The notes: generated from the letters alone by a model not told the origin. Shown: positions 1-11,723, numbered from the stretch's first letter. The stretch: 64,000 bases of DNA from Ophiostoma sp. CBS 140.51 (GCA_029298735.1 JANSLP010000088.1:1-64000); one strand, 5' to 3'. A program made the numbers and translations.

Positions 1-3000
1 ATCATCACTGCCGGCAAGCAGCGCAAGATGAAGGGCAAAGTCTCCGACTTTGTCGTCCAGCTCCCGCGCGCCAACTTCCGCTTCCTCAATGCCACATCCT
101 CATCTTCCGACCTTGCTGCCGCAGCCACTGCACACGAACAGGACCAGTACGATGTCTCCGTGTCCAATATCACTTTCATGTCGCGCGCCAAGACGACCTG
201 GCACGACGCTATGCGGCCCGAGGAGAGCCAGATGCACAACTCCTTCCAGCTGCGCCTGGGGTCTGTTGAGTTGTCTGCCTCCGAGCGTCTTGCTGACATT
301 GCCACGCCACAGGCTGCCTTTGTCGCCAGCGTCGAGAACGTCCTCGTGTCCATGGGCACCAAAGACTTGGCCTACCTGGATGCCGACATTGGCGCCATTG
401 AGGGCCAGCTGAGCTCCGAGAAGATTGAGTATATTGCGTCGCTGATCCACCGGACTGGTGTGTTGGCCTCGGACCTGACCGAGTCCTTTGCTGTCCCGCT
501 CTCCTATAACAGCCGCATCCGGCCGCACTTGGCCCAGCGCCTGATCGCTGCCGGTATTGGCGTCACCGATCCTGGGTTCCTCGTCCGGCCGTCAGCTGTT
601 TTACGGTCTGCCCACGAGCACCTGCGAACCTTTGACTCATGGAAACTGGCCATGCGTTTGCGCCAGGTGTGGTTCTTAATGAAAAAGGAGCCTAAGGAGC
701 AGCTGATTCGCGAATGTCTCGGCCAGGCACCGCTGTTGCCTGTTGTCGAGTCACCAATCGCGCCGTTTACCGTTGCGCCCATCGGTGGCACGGTGCGTGA
801 GGTCATCACCAAGCTCGAATATTGGCGAGGCTGGGATTTGGGTGACCTCACGCAGTCGTTGTTTTTGCAGGAGCTGTTTGGCTCGCTCAAGGCGGATCTA
901 TACAAGAAGGCGGCCGAGAAACGGCCCATCCTCGCCTTTATGAGTGTAGTCCGCGTCGGAAAGCTGCAGCTTATCCTGGACCCCGGCCCCAAGCAAAACG
1001 AAATCACCTTTTTCGACCTGACGGTACGGTTTGAGAATGGCGAGGCCGTCGCCAACAATGTGCCCCTCAAGGCCAAACAACAACAGAAACAAAGACAGCA
1101 AAACGGCAGCGCTCCCGGAACTGCAGGAACTGCAGTGAGTGCAGAGACCCATGCTACCTCGGTGCTCAACATCTTTTGTTCCGACTCGGCCGTCCGGCTC
1201 AACTGGGAGATTTGCGAACTCGCCCAGGACGTCATCCGTCTGTACAAGCGGCGGATGGCCGACAAGACGGCAGCTGACGAGGCGGCTGGAGAAAATACAA
1301 ACAAGGCCGTCACCGCCCCCGCAAGGGACGACAAGGCGGCCAAGAACGCAAAGCCGTCCGCCAAGCCCATCCCCGGCGCTGCGGGCGTCGTACCCCAGCA
1401 GAGCACCCTGCACGTCGTCTTTGCTATGGACCACGGCTCACTCGTGCTCGACACCATCAACCTCAACGTGCGCATGACCAGCGTCGGCACGAAATCATCG
1501 CTGCTTGTCCGACGTAGCGGCGACAAGGTCATGGACACCAATTTTGTCACGAGCTGCGATGCCATCACGTCGCGCATCAAGAGCCACTCGGAGCTCGTGA
1601 CGTCGTCAAATCTGCAGCGGCCCAGTGTCTTTGTCGCGCACTGCATGGAGACCACCAAGGACCGCTACGAGCACACCATCAAGGCCACGGCCAGCAGCCG
1701 CAACTTCTCGTTTGGCATCAAGCAAGACCCGCTCGCACTGCTCGAGACGCTGGACCTCCTCGTTAGAGACGAGGTGGCGCAGCTGTACCAGTTTGGCGAG
1801 TTGTTTCCGCTGGTGCCCGAGAAGCCAGTCGACGCGTCGACGTCTTCGGTTGTGTCTGCCCAAACGACCAAGGCAGACGATGGCAACAACAAGATTGCCG
1901 GCCATCTGTCGGCCTTTAGCTTCAAGGTGGCCTTGTTCTTGGAGGAGTACTCGATCAGTGTGCCGCTGCTGCGCTCACTGACCTACAAAATCTCAGGTGT
2001 CGTGGCACGTGTTGCTGTGGCCGCCAACTTTGGCAAAGAAATCATCTTTGATTTCGACGTCAAAGAGAACGCGCACGATATGCAGGTGACGTCCAATACG
2101 AGCAACCAGGCACGCAGCATCTCGCTCCTGCAGATTCCACCAACCAACGGACGCATCACCACCCGAATCGGCGACCACGAGCAGACTGTCTCGGTCTTCT
2201 CGTCCCTCGAGCTGGTGCAACTGGACGCCGCGGCCGTCTACAGCTTGTTGTCCGCCCTGAACCGGCCAGAAATCTCAAGCACCATTGCCGACATGCAACA
2301 GCAGCTCAAGGTCATCCAGCGGCACTTCAAGGAGATTTTCAGTAGCCAGCCGCCTGCGCCTGCACCCGGACCGTCGCAGGCTGTGGCCAAGAGCAAAGCC
2401 AAGCCCATCGTGTACTCTGTGCACTCGACCTTTGCCGGCCTGGAGATCTTTGGTAATGTCTCTTTGAAATCGGACGCGGCGCCCACGGCACATCTCTCCT
2501 TCTGCTTGGACAGCATCCGTCTCGAGATTACGAACCGGGTTGACAACGGCGGCCCTATCCTGGCCTATCCCGAATTCTACCTCAACCTACGGCGTATTGC
2601 GTTTGAGATTCTCAAGGGATCCGAGGGCGAGATGGCCTCGTGTGGCAGCATGGCCTTTGCAGCTTTGATCACGGCAACGTCTAGGCTCGGCGAAGACGGC
2701 AAAGAGAAGCGCGCTTTTGACATTAAGAGCGACGGCTTCGACGTCAGCCTGTCGCCCGACACCGTCTCTACCGTTGTCGACGTCCTTGGCTACATGGGGG
2801 ACAAGATTAACGACCTTGACACGTCGCGCGAGATGGAGTACCTGCGCAAGCTGCGGCAGTCCAAGCCGCGTATTGTCATCAACGACCAAGAACCGGCCGA
2901 GGGCGACGCTGGCGCCGGAGAGGAAGAGGAGGAAGAGCCCGACATTATCAAGTCCTTCTTGTCGTCGATTGCTTACACGTTTGAGATCCGCAACATCCAA

Positions 3001-6000
3001 ATCAACTGGCTGTGTGCCCTCGCCACGTTCTCGCCCAGACAGTCTCGCTATCTGCCTGCGCCACCGACCGAGGCCAAGGAAGACCTCGTGCTGCTTCTGG
3101 GCCGCATCGAGCTCGGCACACGCACCAAGAACTCGGCTCGTTTGACAATTGAGAATCTACAGCTGCAGCTGGTGCCGCCAACACAGGACAAGAAGGCTCG
3201 TTCGCCCAACTCGGCACTCCTCCCCGAGGTCATCTTCAACGTTGCCTACTTTTCTACGTCACGGACTCGCCGCTTTGCCTTCCAGGCCGTCGGAAAATCA
3301 CTCGATCTACGCCTCACCTCGGAGTTTATCGTGCCCGCCGCACATCTCAAAGACTCGATCCAGCTATCTATCAAAAACGTCCAACAAGTTTCGCGGCGCT
3401 GGAACCCGACCACCAACTCGCCCGGGGGAGGAGGTAGTGGCACCAAGACGGGATCGTCCTCGCCTTCCAAGCTTCCTGAATCACCCGCACCCGAGAAGCC
3501 GCCGATCCTTGGTAACAAGCGGCTGGAGTCGTTGCTTGTAGACGTGGATTTTGCTGGCGCGGTGGTGTACATTGGCGGTAAGAAGGCCACACCATCTGGC
3601 AATCCATTTGGCCCCTCGGCCACTACGTTCGGCGTGCCCGGAAGCGAGAACATAGGCGCTTCTGGAGCGAGTGCAAACACAGCACGGTCTCGCCGCTCAG
3701 GCATTGGGGGTAAATACGGACAGTTCAACACCTCGGACGAATCCGGTGGCAGCACAACGCTGCGCTCGCCAGGCCTGGCGTGGAAGCTCGAGTACCGTGA
3801 CAGCGGCAAGGGCGACCCTTCGCTCTACGCTGAGGTCAAGATCGATCCCTCGAGCAATGTCATCTACCCATCGGTCGTGCCCTTGGTCATGGATCTGACG
3901 CAGAGCATCAAGGAGGTCGTCAGCAACTCGGGCAAGGCATCCAAGCCGTCACAGGACGATGGCGATGGCCAGAACGCAGCCGACATAGCCATGGCTCTAA
4001 CAAAGGCCAAGCCAGAAGAGAACATTCTGATGTCGGCAGCCAATCCCAATGCCATGCTCGGCCGTCTCAAGCTCAACCTGGGTCTGCGCATCCACAAGCA
4101 GCAGTTCTCGCTCAGCTGCCAGCCCATTGCGCGCGTCGCCGCCACGACCAGCTTCGACGATGTCTACCTGACTATGAACACGATCCGGACAGTCGAGCAC
4201 GGCAACTTCGTGGCTATTTCGGGCAATATTAGTCGCCTGCAAGCGTCGGTCCAGCACGTCTACTCGCGTGAGTCAACTGGTAGCTTCGAGGTTGACTCAA
4301 TTGTGCTGTCCCTCATGAACAGCAAGCACGTTAGCGGTGTAAGCGGCGTATCCGCGCTACTCAAGGTTAGCCCTATGAAGGTCGCTATCAATGTCCGGCA
4401 AGTCCAGGATTTTCTGCTGTTCCGCGAGATCTGGACACCGCGAGACCTCCGCAAGGCCAACACTGCTCCCATTGTGACGAGCCCGACAAAGCTAGCCGCC
4501 GAGTCAAGATCCATGTCCACATCGGCTGCCTCCTTCTCCTCACAGCAGCAGCAGCCCATCCACCTCGTGCAGCGGTACCAGCAGGTGGCCGCCACAGCAG
4601 CGTTTCCCTGGACTGCCTCGATCTCGATTGCTGCTCTGGAGATCAATGTGGACCTCGGCCAGGCGCTCGGCAAGTCCGTCTTTGCCATTGAAGACTTTTG
4701 GGTGTCGTCCAAGAAGACGTCTGGCTGGGAGCAGAACCTGTGCCTGGGCTTCCGCCGTATCGGTGTGGACAGTACCGGTCGCATGAGCGGTTTTGTTGCC
4801 CTCGAGGACTTTAGGTTACGGACCTCCATCGAGTGGCCTCAGCGTGAACAGGCTTTGAGCAAGACGCCGCTCATTCAGGCCTCGATCAGTTTCAGCCAGC
4901 TGCGTATCAAAGCATCGTTTGACTACCAGGCCTTCCTCGTTGCCGATATCCAGTCTCTTGACTTTATGATGTACAATGTGCGGCGTGGCCAGGGTCGTGG
5001 TGACCGGCTTGTTGCCGTCTTTGAGGGAGACGCTGTGCAGGTGTTTGGCACGACGACATCGGCAGCCCAGAGTGTGGCTCTATACCAGGCTTTCCTGCGG
5101 CTGGTGCAGGAGCGCAAGGCCAACTTTGAGACGTCGCTGCGAGAGATTGAGAAGTTCACTAACCGCCGGCCATCTGCCAGTGCAACGCAGATGATGGCCG
5201 AGTCGGCAGGCGAGAAAGCGTTGGGCAGTGCAGCAAAGACAGCCACAACCCTGACCTTTGGGTCGAATGCAGCCGCTGCTGCTGGGCTGCCTCTCAAACC
5301 TCTCGGCGGCGGTGACGACGACGATAGTCTGTTTGCCAAGTCCCCCATCTCGCTGGACACGGATGTTGTTGTCACTCTACGGGCCGTCAACTTGGGCGTC
5401 TTCCCCAACACCTTTGCCGACCACCAGGTGTTCAAGATGGAAGCACTTAACGCCCAGGCGCGCTTCACGGCTAGCATCAACGACGGCCGCGTCCACAGCA
5501 ACCTCGGGCTGACACTGGGCCAGCTGCGTATTGGTCTAGCAGGTGTTCGGCACATTCCCGACGGCCCGCCCAAGACCATCAGCGAGCTGTCGGTCGAGGA
5601 CGTCGTTCTGAGTGCCACGGGCTCGCGCGGCGGCACGATCCTCAAGGTGCCGCGTGTCGAAGCGAGCATGCGGACCTGGCAGACGCCCGAGTCACGCCAA
5701 ATCGACTACATCTTCAAGTCGGCCTTTGAGGGCAAAGTCGAGGTCGGCTGGAACTACTCGCGCATCAGCTACATCCGCGGCATGTGGGCGAACCACTCGC
5801 GGACGCTCGAGCAGACGTTTGGCCGCGAGATTCCATTGGCTGCCATCCGTGTCACTGGTGTGCCTGACAGCAGCGCTGCTGACGGATCTGATTTGCAAGG
5901 CGAGAGCGAGGGGGGAGATGGTGCTTCCGTCGACAAAAAGGCCGGCAGCGGTAGCGGCAAGAACGGCAAGCAGACCAAGATCACTGCTGAGGTCAACGTG

Positions 6001-6213
6001 CCCCAGTCCAAGTACTACTACCACGCACTGGAGCCCGCCATCATTGAGACGCCGCAGCTGCGCGACATGGGCGAAGCCACGCCACCGCTCGAGTGGATTG
6101 GTCTGCACAGAGACCGTCTGCCCAACTTGACGCACCAAATTGTAATTGTTTCGCTGCTAGAGCTGGCAGGCGAAGTCGAGGACGCTTACTCTCGGATTCT
6201 TGGGTCGTCATAA
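1..6213 (+). CDS. CSF1: Csf1 / BLTP1-type bridge-like lipid transfer protein, C-terminal part (5' truncated by window)
   Basis: The frame is open from the first base (nine codons precede the first ATG at 28) and ends at TAA 6211-6213, so this is the downstream ~2070 codons of a longer gene; fungal Csf1 proteins are about 3000 residues. The family (yeast Csf1, animal Tweek/KIAA1109) forms long hydrophobic-groove rods at membrane contact sites and moves phospholipids, for example towards GPI-anchor synthesis. Seen here: long beta-rich stretches without enzymatic motifs, low-complexity Ser/Gly/Lys inserts, an acidic patch (GEEEEEEPD), and a C-terminal block I recognise from fungal Csf1 (ITAEVNVPQSKYYYHALEP, then TPPLEWIGLHRDRLPNLTHQ) ending EVEDAYSRILGSS. 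The visible part has no apparent intron. The N-terminal membrane anchor lies outside the window. The assignment rests on remembered family sequence, not on a search. Confidence 0.85.
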   Translation: MITAGKQRKMKGKVSDFVVQLPRANFRFLNATSSSSDLAAAATAHEQDQYDVSVSNITFMSRAKTTWHDAMRPEESQMHNSFQLRLGSVELSASERLADIATPQAAFVASVENVLVSMGTKDLAYLDADIGAIEGQLSSEKIEYIASLIHRTGVLASDLTESFAVPLSYNSRIRPHLAQRLIAAGIGVTDPGFLVRPSAVLRSAHEHLRTFDSWKLAMRLRQVWFLMKKEPKEQLIRECLGQAPLLPVVESPIAPFTVAPIGGTVREVITKLEYWRGWDLGDLTQSLFLQELFGSLKADLYKKAAEKRPILAFMSVVRVGKLQLILDPGPKQNEITFFDLTVRFENGEAVANNVPLKAKQQQKQRQQNGSAPGTAGTAVSAETHATSVLNIFCSDSAVRLNWEICELAQDVIRLYKRRMADKTAADEAAGENTNKAVTAPARDDKAAKNAKPSAKPIPGAAGVVPQQSTLHVVFAMDHGSLVLDTINLNVRMTSVGTKSSLLVRRSGDKVMDTNFVTSCDAITSRIKSHSELVTSSNLQRPSVFVAHCMETTKDRYEHTIKATASSRNFSFGIKQDPLALLETLDLLVRDEVAQLYQFGELFPLVPEKPVDASTSSVVSAQTTKADDGNNKIAGHLSAFSFKVALFLEEYSISVPLLRSLTYKISGVVARVAVAANFGKEIIFDFDVKENAHDMQVTSNTSNQARSISLLQIPPTNGRITTRIGDHEQTVSVFSSLELVQLDAAAVYSLLSALNRPEISSTIADMQQQLKVIQRHFKEIFSSQPPAPAPGPSQAVAKSKAKPIVYSVHSTFAGLEIFGNVSLKSDAAPTAHLSFCLDSIRLEITNRVDNGGPILAYPEFYLNLRRIAFEILKGSEGEMASCGSMAFAALITATSRLGEDGKEKRAFDIKSDGFDVSLSPDTVSTVVDVLGYMGDKINDLDTSREMEYLRKLRQSKPRIVINDQEPAEGDAGAGEEEEEEPDIIKSFLSSIAYTFEIRNIQINWLCALATFSPRQSRYLPAPPTEAKEDLVLLLGRIELGTRTKNSARLTIENLQLQLVPPTQDKKARSPNSALLPEVIFNVAYFSTSRTRRFAFQAVGKSLDLRLTSEFIVPAAHLKDSIQLSIKNVQQVSRRWNPTTNSPGGGGSGTKTGSSSPSKLPESPAPEKPPILGNKRLESLLVDVDFAGAVVYIGGKKATPSGNPFGPSATTFGVPGSENIGASGASANTARSRRSGIGGKYGQFNTSDESGGSTTLRSPGLAWKLEYRDSGKGDPSLYAEVKIDPSSNVIYPSVVPLVMDLTQSIKEVVSNSGKASKPSQDDGDGQNAADIAMALTKAKPEENILMSAANPNAMLGRLKLNLGLRIHKQQFSLSCQPIARVAATTSFDDVYLTMNTIRTVEHGNFVAISGNISRLQASVQHVYSRESTGSFEVDSIVLSLMNSKHVSGVSGVSALLKVSPMKVAINVRQVQDFLLFREIWTPRDLRKANTAPIVTSPTKLAAESRSMSTSAASFSSQQQQPIHLVQRYQQVAATAAFPWTASISIAALEINVDLGQALGKSVFAIEDFWVSSKKTSGWEQNLCLGFRRIGVDSTGRMSGFVALEDFRLRTSIEWPQREQALSKTPLIQASISFSQLRIKASFDYQAFLVADIQSLDFMMYNVRRGQGRGDRLVAVFEGDAVQVFGTTTSAAQSVALYQAFLRLVQERKANFETSLREIEKFTNRRPSASATQMMAESAGEKALGSAAKTATTLTFGSNAAAAAGLPLKPLGGGDDDDSLFAKSPISLDTDVVVTLRAVNLGVFPNTFADHQVFKMEALNAQARFTASINDGRVHSNLGLTLGQLRIGLAGVRHIPDGPPKTISELSVEDVVLSATGSRGGTILKVPRVEASMRTWQTPESRQIDYIFKSAFEGKVEVGWNYSRISYIRGMWANHSRTLEQTFGREIPLAAIRVTGVPDSSAADGSDLQGESEGGDGASVDKKAGSGSGKNGKQTKITAEVNVPQSKYYYHALEPAIIETPQLRDMGEATPPLEWIGLHRDRLPNLTHQIVIVSLLELAGEVEDAYSRILGSS

Positions 6214-7141
6214 ATGGAGTGAGAAGGGGTAAAGTGGGAGGCGAAAAGATGCAGATTGTGTATTTTTATTTGTTTCATTTGTTTCATTTGTTTTTATGTT
6301 TCTTTTCTTCATGTGAAGCGAAAAGGGGGCAAGAAAGGGCAGAAAGGGCAACTGCATGTATACAGCGTTTTTGATTTGTGATGCATATCGGCGTTTGGAG
6401 TCTTTCTCGGGAAGGAGCGATCCTGTATACTACTGTACTTCTCTTCATTTTCTTCATTTTTTTTTTTTGTTTCTATACACACCTAATTCATTCTAGAATC
6501 GTAAAGATACTATCGTCTGCTTACCTCTCACGCTTCCATGCTGTAGACGCCGTATCTCCTTTACCAGCTCTGTTTGGGCTGTGTTGGTCGTCGTCCTGTC
6601 CGCTGTTAAGCTTCAATGACGTTCACTAACACCGATTGTGGCTGAAGCTCAAAATGTGGGTCGCTTGTGGCGTTCAGGGCTTACGTGCATGTTAGCCCTG
6701 AACGGGAAGGCATGGGCGGCACAATATTGTAGCGGATTGCGCCTGGAGAAAAAAAAGAAAGGACCCCCTTGCCATGGTAGTTGAACATGATCGCTCAGTG
6801 GGTGGGTGCTGGACGAACGAGGCAGGCTCGGCTGGCAGGCGGGGTCAATGGCCTGTAACGCGGCACGCAGCCTGCTGTACCAAGAAATTTTACAGCTCGC
6901 ACGGAAGGCTTTTAATACCCCTCCTGCCTTACCTGTCGCGGTTGCTGGGGCGAGTGAGACTCTGAGTCGAACGGCAAGTGCAGCCCCCGCCCCCGCTTTC
7001 CTATTGTGTCCATGCATCGCCATACCCAAGATACTTCCTTCCCAGAGACACGACTGTGCATCTACCTTTTCTGCTGTTTTGTCCTCGATCGCAGCTTCCT
7101 GCCGAAGCGTTTATAGTTATACTATTTTAAAGAAGGCGCGA

Positions 7142-7191
7142 TGACTCTTTTGTGACCCCCCGCTAGCAACTATGACTCTTTGCAATGACTC
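7142..7191 (+). promoter_or_regulatory. Cluster of three TGACTC (Gcn4/CPC1-type half) sites
   Basis: TGACTC occurs at 7142-7147, 7173-7178 and 7186-7191; the first two sit in an identical ATGACTCTTT decamer. TGACTC is the core bound by Gcn4/CPC-1, the amino-acid-starvation bZIP regulators. The cluster lies about 660-700 bp upstream of the EF2 start. Binding is inferred. Confidence 0.35.
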
Positions 7192-7569
7192 CAAACTGAT
7201 AAAAGGACGTAAATAGCCTCGATTTTCTTCTCCAACGTGCACAGTTCAACACTGTTCAACGCTGTTTTTTGCTCTTCGCCACCAAATGCCTATCTTTTGC
7301 CCGTGTCTGCGACACGAAATGCAAGCTGTGACAGGCGGTCCAGCGATCATAGATAGAACTAAGAAGCTGCTAGACGACGGCTAGTTTGTAAGCCCAAGTA
7401 AAAAGGAGAAAAAACCTTTACTGTACCTGCCATCTGTCCCTCCTTCCCTAAGAAGCGCCCCACCACGAGACAAAATCAATGTTTCTCATTTGTCTACGAC
7501 TGGCCGGAGCAACAGCTTCGTTCTAGTGAGGAAAGAGCGAACGACCAGAGGCGGCGGATAACACAGCAC

Positions 7570-7576
7570 TATATAA
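7570..7576 (+). promoter_or_regulatory. TATA box candidate of EF2
   Basis: TATATAA, 272-278 bp upstream of the EF2 ATG, followed by a 120-bp pyrimidine-rich run (about 7670-7800). TATA plus CT-rich leader is typical of strongly expressed fungal genes such as translation factors. Confidence 0.5.
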
Positions 7577-7847
7577 CCAGCAGGGAAGGAGCGATGGAGA
7601 CGCCAAAAAAAAAAATACCCCGCCTACCTCTTTAAGAAAGAAAAAAACTTTCGCACTTATCCACTTGAGAAGACCCAACCCTCCTCTCAATCCTCTGTGC
7701 CTCCCTCTTTCTTTTCTACCATCTCCTCCCCTCCTCTTTTCTCCTCTCTCCGTTTCTTCTTTTTTTTCTTTCCTTTCCAACCATACCAATCTTCAACCCC
7801 CTTTTGAAACCATTTTTATATCGTGATCGCGATACAATACCGCCAAA

Positions 7848-10831
7848 ATGGTGAAGTAAGTTGCTTGTCCTCCTCTTCCTGCCCCTCTCTTCAGCCTGGC
7901 TTCACTTTGGGATCCTCTTTGCTCCACGATCTGTGTTTCTTCTGCTCTATTCTCTGCCTCGTTTGCTGTGTTTGTTTTGCATCACGAAAACTTTTCTGCC
8001 CACCCGGACTTAAGCCCAACTCCCCTCCGACGGCAGGTTGGTGAGGGGAAGATGGATCGTGGTGCAAGAGAAAGACGGCATCGAGTTGAGGAGACGAGGA
8101 GAGACCGTCGTTGGAAACAGCGAGATGGATTTTGTTGTTCTGTTGTTTTGTTGTTTTGATATCGGAATCCTCAAATGGCCACGGCTTGATCTCCATCTCA
8201 CATCACATCAATGCTAACCATGCTCTCCCTCCAGCTTCACGATCGACGAGATCCGTCAGCTGATGGACAAGCCGACCAATGTGCGGAACATGTCCGTCAT
8301 TGCCCACGTCGACCACGGCAAGTCTACCCTGACCGACTCCCTTCTGGCCAAGGCCGGTATCATTTCCACTGCCAAGGCCGGTGATGCCCGTGCCACCGAT
8401 ACTAGAGCGGATGAGCAGGAGCGTGGCATCACCATTAAGTCAACGGCCATCTCGCTGTACGGCACCCTGGCCGAGGACGATGATATCAAGGATATTGTCG
8501 GTCAGAAGACTGACGGCAACAACTTCCTGATCAACCTGATCGACTCGCCCGGTCACGTTGATTTCTCTTCTGAGGTTACTGCTGCCCTCCGTGTCACGGA
8601 CGGTGCCCTGGTCGTCGTCGACACCGTTGAGGGTGTCTGTGTCCAGACCGAGACCGTGCTGCGTCAGGCCCTTGGTGAGCGGATTCGCCCCGTCATCATC
8701 ATCAACAAGGTCGACCGCGCTCTGCTCGAGCTGCAGGTGTCCAAGGAGGATCTGTACCAGTCCTTCTCGCGTACCATTGAGTCTGTCAACGTCATCATCT
8801 CGACGTACCTTGACGACGCTCTTGGTGACGTCCAGGTCTACCCCGACCGCGGTACCGTTGCCTTCGGTTCCGGTCTGCACGGCTGGGCCTTCACCATCCG
8901 CCAGTTCGCTGTTCGCTACGCCAAGAAGTTTGGTGTTGACCGCAACAAGATGATGGAGCGTCTGTGGGGCGACAACTACTTCAACCCCGCCACCAAGAAG
9001 TGGACCAAGAACGGCACCTACGAGGGCAAGCAGCTGGAGCGTGCCTTCAACCAGTTCATCCTGGACCCCATCTTCAAGATCTTCGCGGCTGTCATGAACT
9101 TCCGCAAGGAGGAGATTACCACCCTCCTGGAGAAGCTGTCCCTGAAGCTCTCGGTCGACGACCGCGAGAAGGAGGGCAAGCAGCTGCTCAAGGCTGTCAT
9201 GCGCACTTTCCTGCCCGCTGCTGACTCCCTGCTGGAGATGATGATCCTGCACCTGCCCTCGCCCGTCACTGCCCAGCGCTACCGTGTCGAGACCCTCTAC
9301 GAGGGTCCCATGGACGACGAGGCTGCCATTGGTATCCGCGACTGTGACCCCAAGGCTCCTCTGATGCTGTACGTGTCCAAGATGGTCCCCACCTCCGACA
9401 AGGGCCGCTTCTACGCCTTCGGTCGTGTCTTCTCCGGTACCGTCCGCTCGGGTCTGCGTGTCCGCATCCAGGGTCCCAACTACGTCCCCGGCAAGAAGGA
9501 GGACCTGACCATCAAGGCCATCCAGCGCACCGTGCTGATGATGGGCGGCAAGGTTGAGCCCATTGACGACATGCCTGCTGGTAACATTGTCGGTCTGGTC
9601 GGTATTGACCAGTTCCTGCTGAAGTCGGGTACCCTGTCGACCAGCGAGACCTCGCACAACCTCAAGGTCATGAAGTTCTCCGTCTCGCCCGTCGTGCAGC
9701 GCTCCGTCCAGGTCAAGAACGCCCAGGATCTGCCCAAGCTTGTCGAGGGTCTGAAGCGTCTGTCCAAGTCCGACCCTTGCGTCCTGACCCTGACCAACGA
9801 GTCTGGTGAGCACGTCGTTGCCGGTGCCGGTGAGCTGCACCTGGAGATTTGCCTGAAGGATCTCGAGGAGGACCACGCCGGTGTTCCCCTGATCATCTCC
9901 GACCCCGTCGTCCAGTTCCGTGAGACTGTTACCGCCAAGTCGAGCATGACTGCCCTGTCCAAGTCGCCCAACAAGCACAACCGTCTGTACATGGAGGCCG
10001 AGCCCCTTGACGAGGAGCTTGCCAAGGAGATCGAGGCCGGCAAGATTGGTCCCCGTGACGATTTCAAGGCCCGTGGCCGTGTCCTGGCTGACAACTACGG
10101 CTGGGATGTCACCGATGCCCGCAAGATCTGGGCTTTCGGTCCCGACACTATCGGTGCCAACCTGCTGGTTGACCAGACCAAGGCCGTCCAGTACCTGCAG
10201 GAGATCAAGGATTCGGTTGTCTCCGGTTTCCAGTGGGCCACTCGTGAGGGTCCCATTGGTGAGGAGCCCATGCGCCAGATCCGCTTCAACATCATGGATG
10301 TTACCCTGCACGCCGATGCCATCCACCGTGGTGGTGGACAGATTATCTCGACTGCCCGCCGTGTCCTGTTCGCCTCGCTTCTGCTGGCCGAGCCGGCTCT
10401 GCTGGAGCCCGTCTTCCTGGTCGAGATCCAGGTGCCCGAGCAGGCCATGGGTGGCGTGTACGGTGTCCTGACCCGCCGCAGAGGTCACGTCTTCAACGAG
10501 GAGCAGCGCCCTGGTACTCCACTGTTCACCATCAAGGCCTACATGCCCGTCATGGAGTCGTTCGGCTTCAACGGTGACCTGCGCCAGGCCACTGGTGGCC
10601 AGGCCTTCCCCCAGTCCGTCTTCGACCACTACCAGCTCCTGCCTGGTGGCTCGCCCCTCGACCCCACCAGCAAGGTTGGCCAGATCGTCCTCGACATGCG
10701 CAAGCGCAAGAACATCAAGGTCGAGCTCCCGACCTACGACATGGTAAGTATCCACTACATTTCTAAGATTCAATTGATAGAGAGAAACCGTCTGATACTA
10801 ACAATTCCTGCAGTACTATGACAAGCTGTAA
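7848..10831 (+). CDS. EF2: Translation elongation factor 2 (eEF2)
   Basis: Ribosomal translocase GTPase, cytosolic. Three exons: 7848-7855 (only ATG GTG AA), 8235-10743 and 10814-10831, joined by introns 7856-8234 (379 nt, GTAAGT...CCAG) and 10744-10813 (70 nt, GTAAGT, branch ACTAAC, GCAG). The spliced protein is 844 residues, the normal fungal length. It starts MVNFTIDEIRQLMD and ends YYDKL. Motifs: G1 AHVDHGKST, switch region DEQERGITIKS, G3 DSPGHVDF, G4 NKVD. The diphthamide histidine is H700 in LHADAIHRGGGQ, the target modified by the Dph pathway and by ADP-ribosylating toxins. The Thr in ATDTR corresponds to the eEF2-kinase site region. An ATG at 8263 would drop the conserved N-terminus; the tiny first exon restores it exactly. 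Codon use is strongly biased, as expected for a highly expressed gene. Confidence 0.98.
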
Positions 10832-11723
10832 ACGGAGCATTCGCCAGCTCTCTCACCAACTACTCCGTGGCTTTACATCGTTTCATCATGCCTTTTCTTT
10901 CTGCGTTACATATCCCGCTTCCTAGCCTTAGGACTCAGCCTAGGATATACCGCTGATAGTGGGAGGCATGCCATCGTGTCGCTATGATAACATTATAACG
11001 ATTGATCCAGCTTTAATTAGCTGAAGAGACGACGAAAGAACCATAAGTCCCAAAAAGGAAAGAAGGAAAGCGGGTGCTTTCATTATGTTTATAGTGTGCT
11101 TGTGTACTGGATTCCAAATTTGATGTTCTTTTTTTTACCGTGATCAAAGAAGAATCAGTGCATTTTTATTGTTCCAAATAACTTTTCCCTGTTGTGAAAC
11201 AAATGTGTCTTAGTGCGAAAGTGAATGTGTTTGTCTTGTGTGACAGTGTGCGACATCGTCAAGCTGGGTGCTTGTGAGGTGGAACCTTTCAGTGGAGTGT
11301 GTCAGCCGAATGTGCAGCGTCTACGGAGTACAGTGGCTTGCTATCCGCTGTTAGTGGTCGATTACAGCGCACTTCAGCGCACCCGTAGACGCGTCAAATA
11401 CGACCCGTGCAAGGCAAGCTGTAGAATTTCTGACCGTCGCACCTGCCATCCTAATCTTATCGGACCCTAAAATGTCAACCTCTTTTCTAGAAAGAGCAAC
11501 CAGCAACACGACGTCTTCCTTCCCGACCTCACTCCTTCCCTTCGAAGAGCCCAGTTAACGCTCTTTCGATTATAACCTCGACCTCATCTTACCCCTTTTA
11601 GTATTGACTAATGACCTTCACCCGGAACGCGCCTCATCTCCTCCTCCCCCCCATGCGATCTCCACAACTCACTACGCTCGTCTAAGAGGAAGACGACAAC
11701 GAACCCCCCCGGTGGCCGGAACC
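10832..11723. other. Intergenic: EF2 3' flank and CCCH/RRM gene promoter
   Basis: No gene seen. AT-rich 3' sequence follows EF2, with T runs near 11120-11190. The part before the next ATG is C/T-rich (about 11500-11700), as in other leaders of this window. Confidence 0.6.

Larger units (their letters stand above)
6214..7847. other. Intergenic: CSF1 3' flank and EF2 promoter/leader
   Basis: No gene is supported. T-rich sequence follows CSF1 (about 6250-6480) and probably holds its 3' end signals. The right half is the EF2 promoter: three TGACTC motifs (7142-7191), a TATATAA (7570-7576) and a long CT-rich stretch (about 7670-7800) leading to the EF2 ATG. The short open frames here have no recognisable protein character. 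Confidence 0.6.

Noticed and set aside
8440..10773. 777-codon antisense open frame across EF2
   Set aside because: Produced by the strong codon bias of EF2 on the opposite strand; composition rich in Gly, Leu, Val and Asp with no domain.
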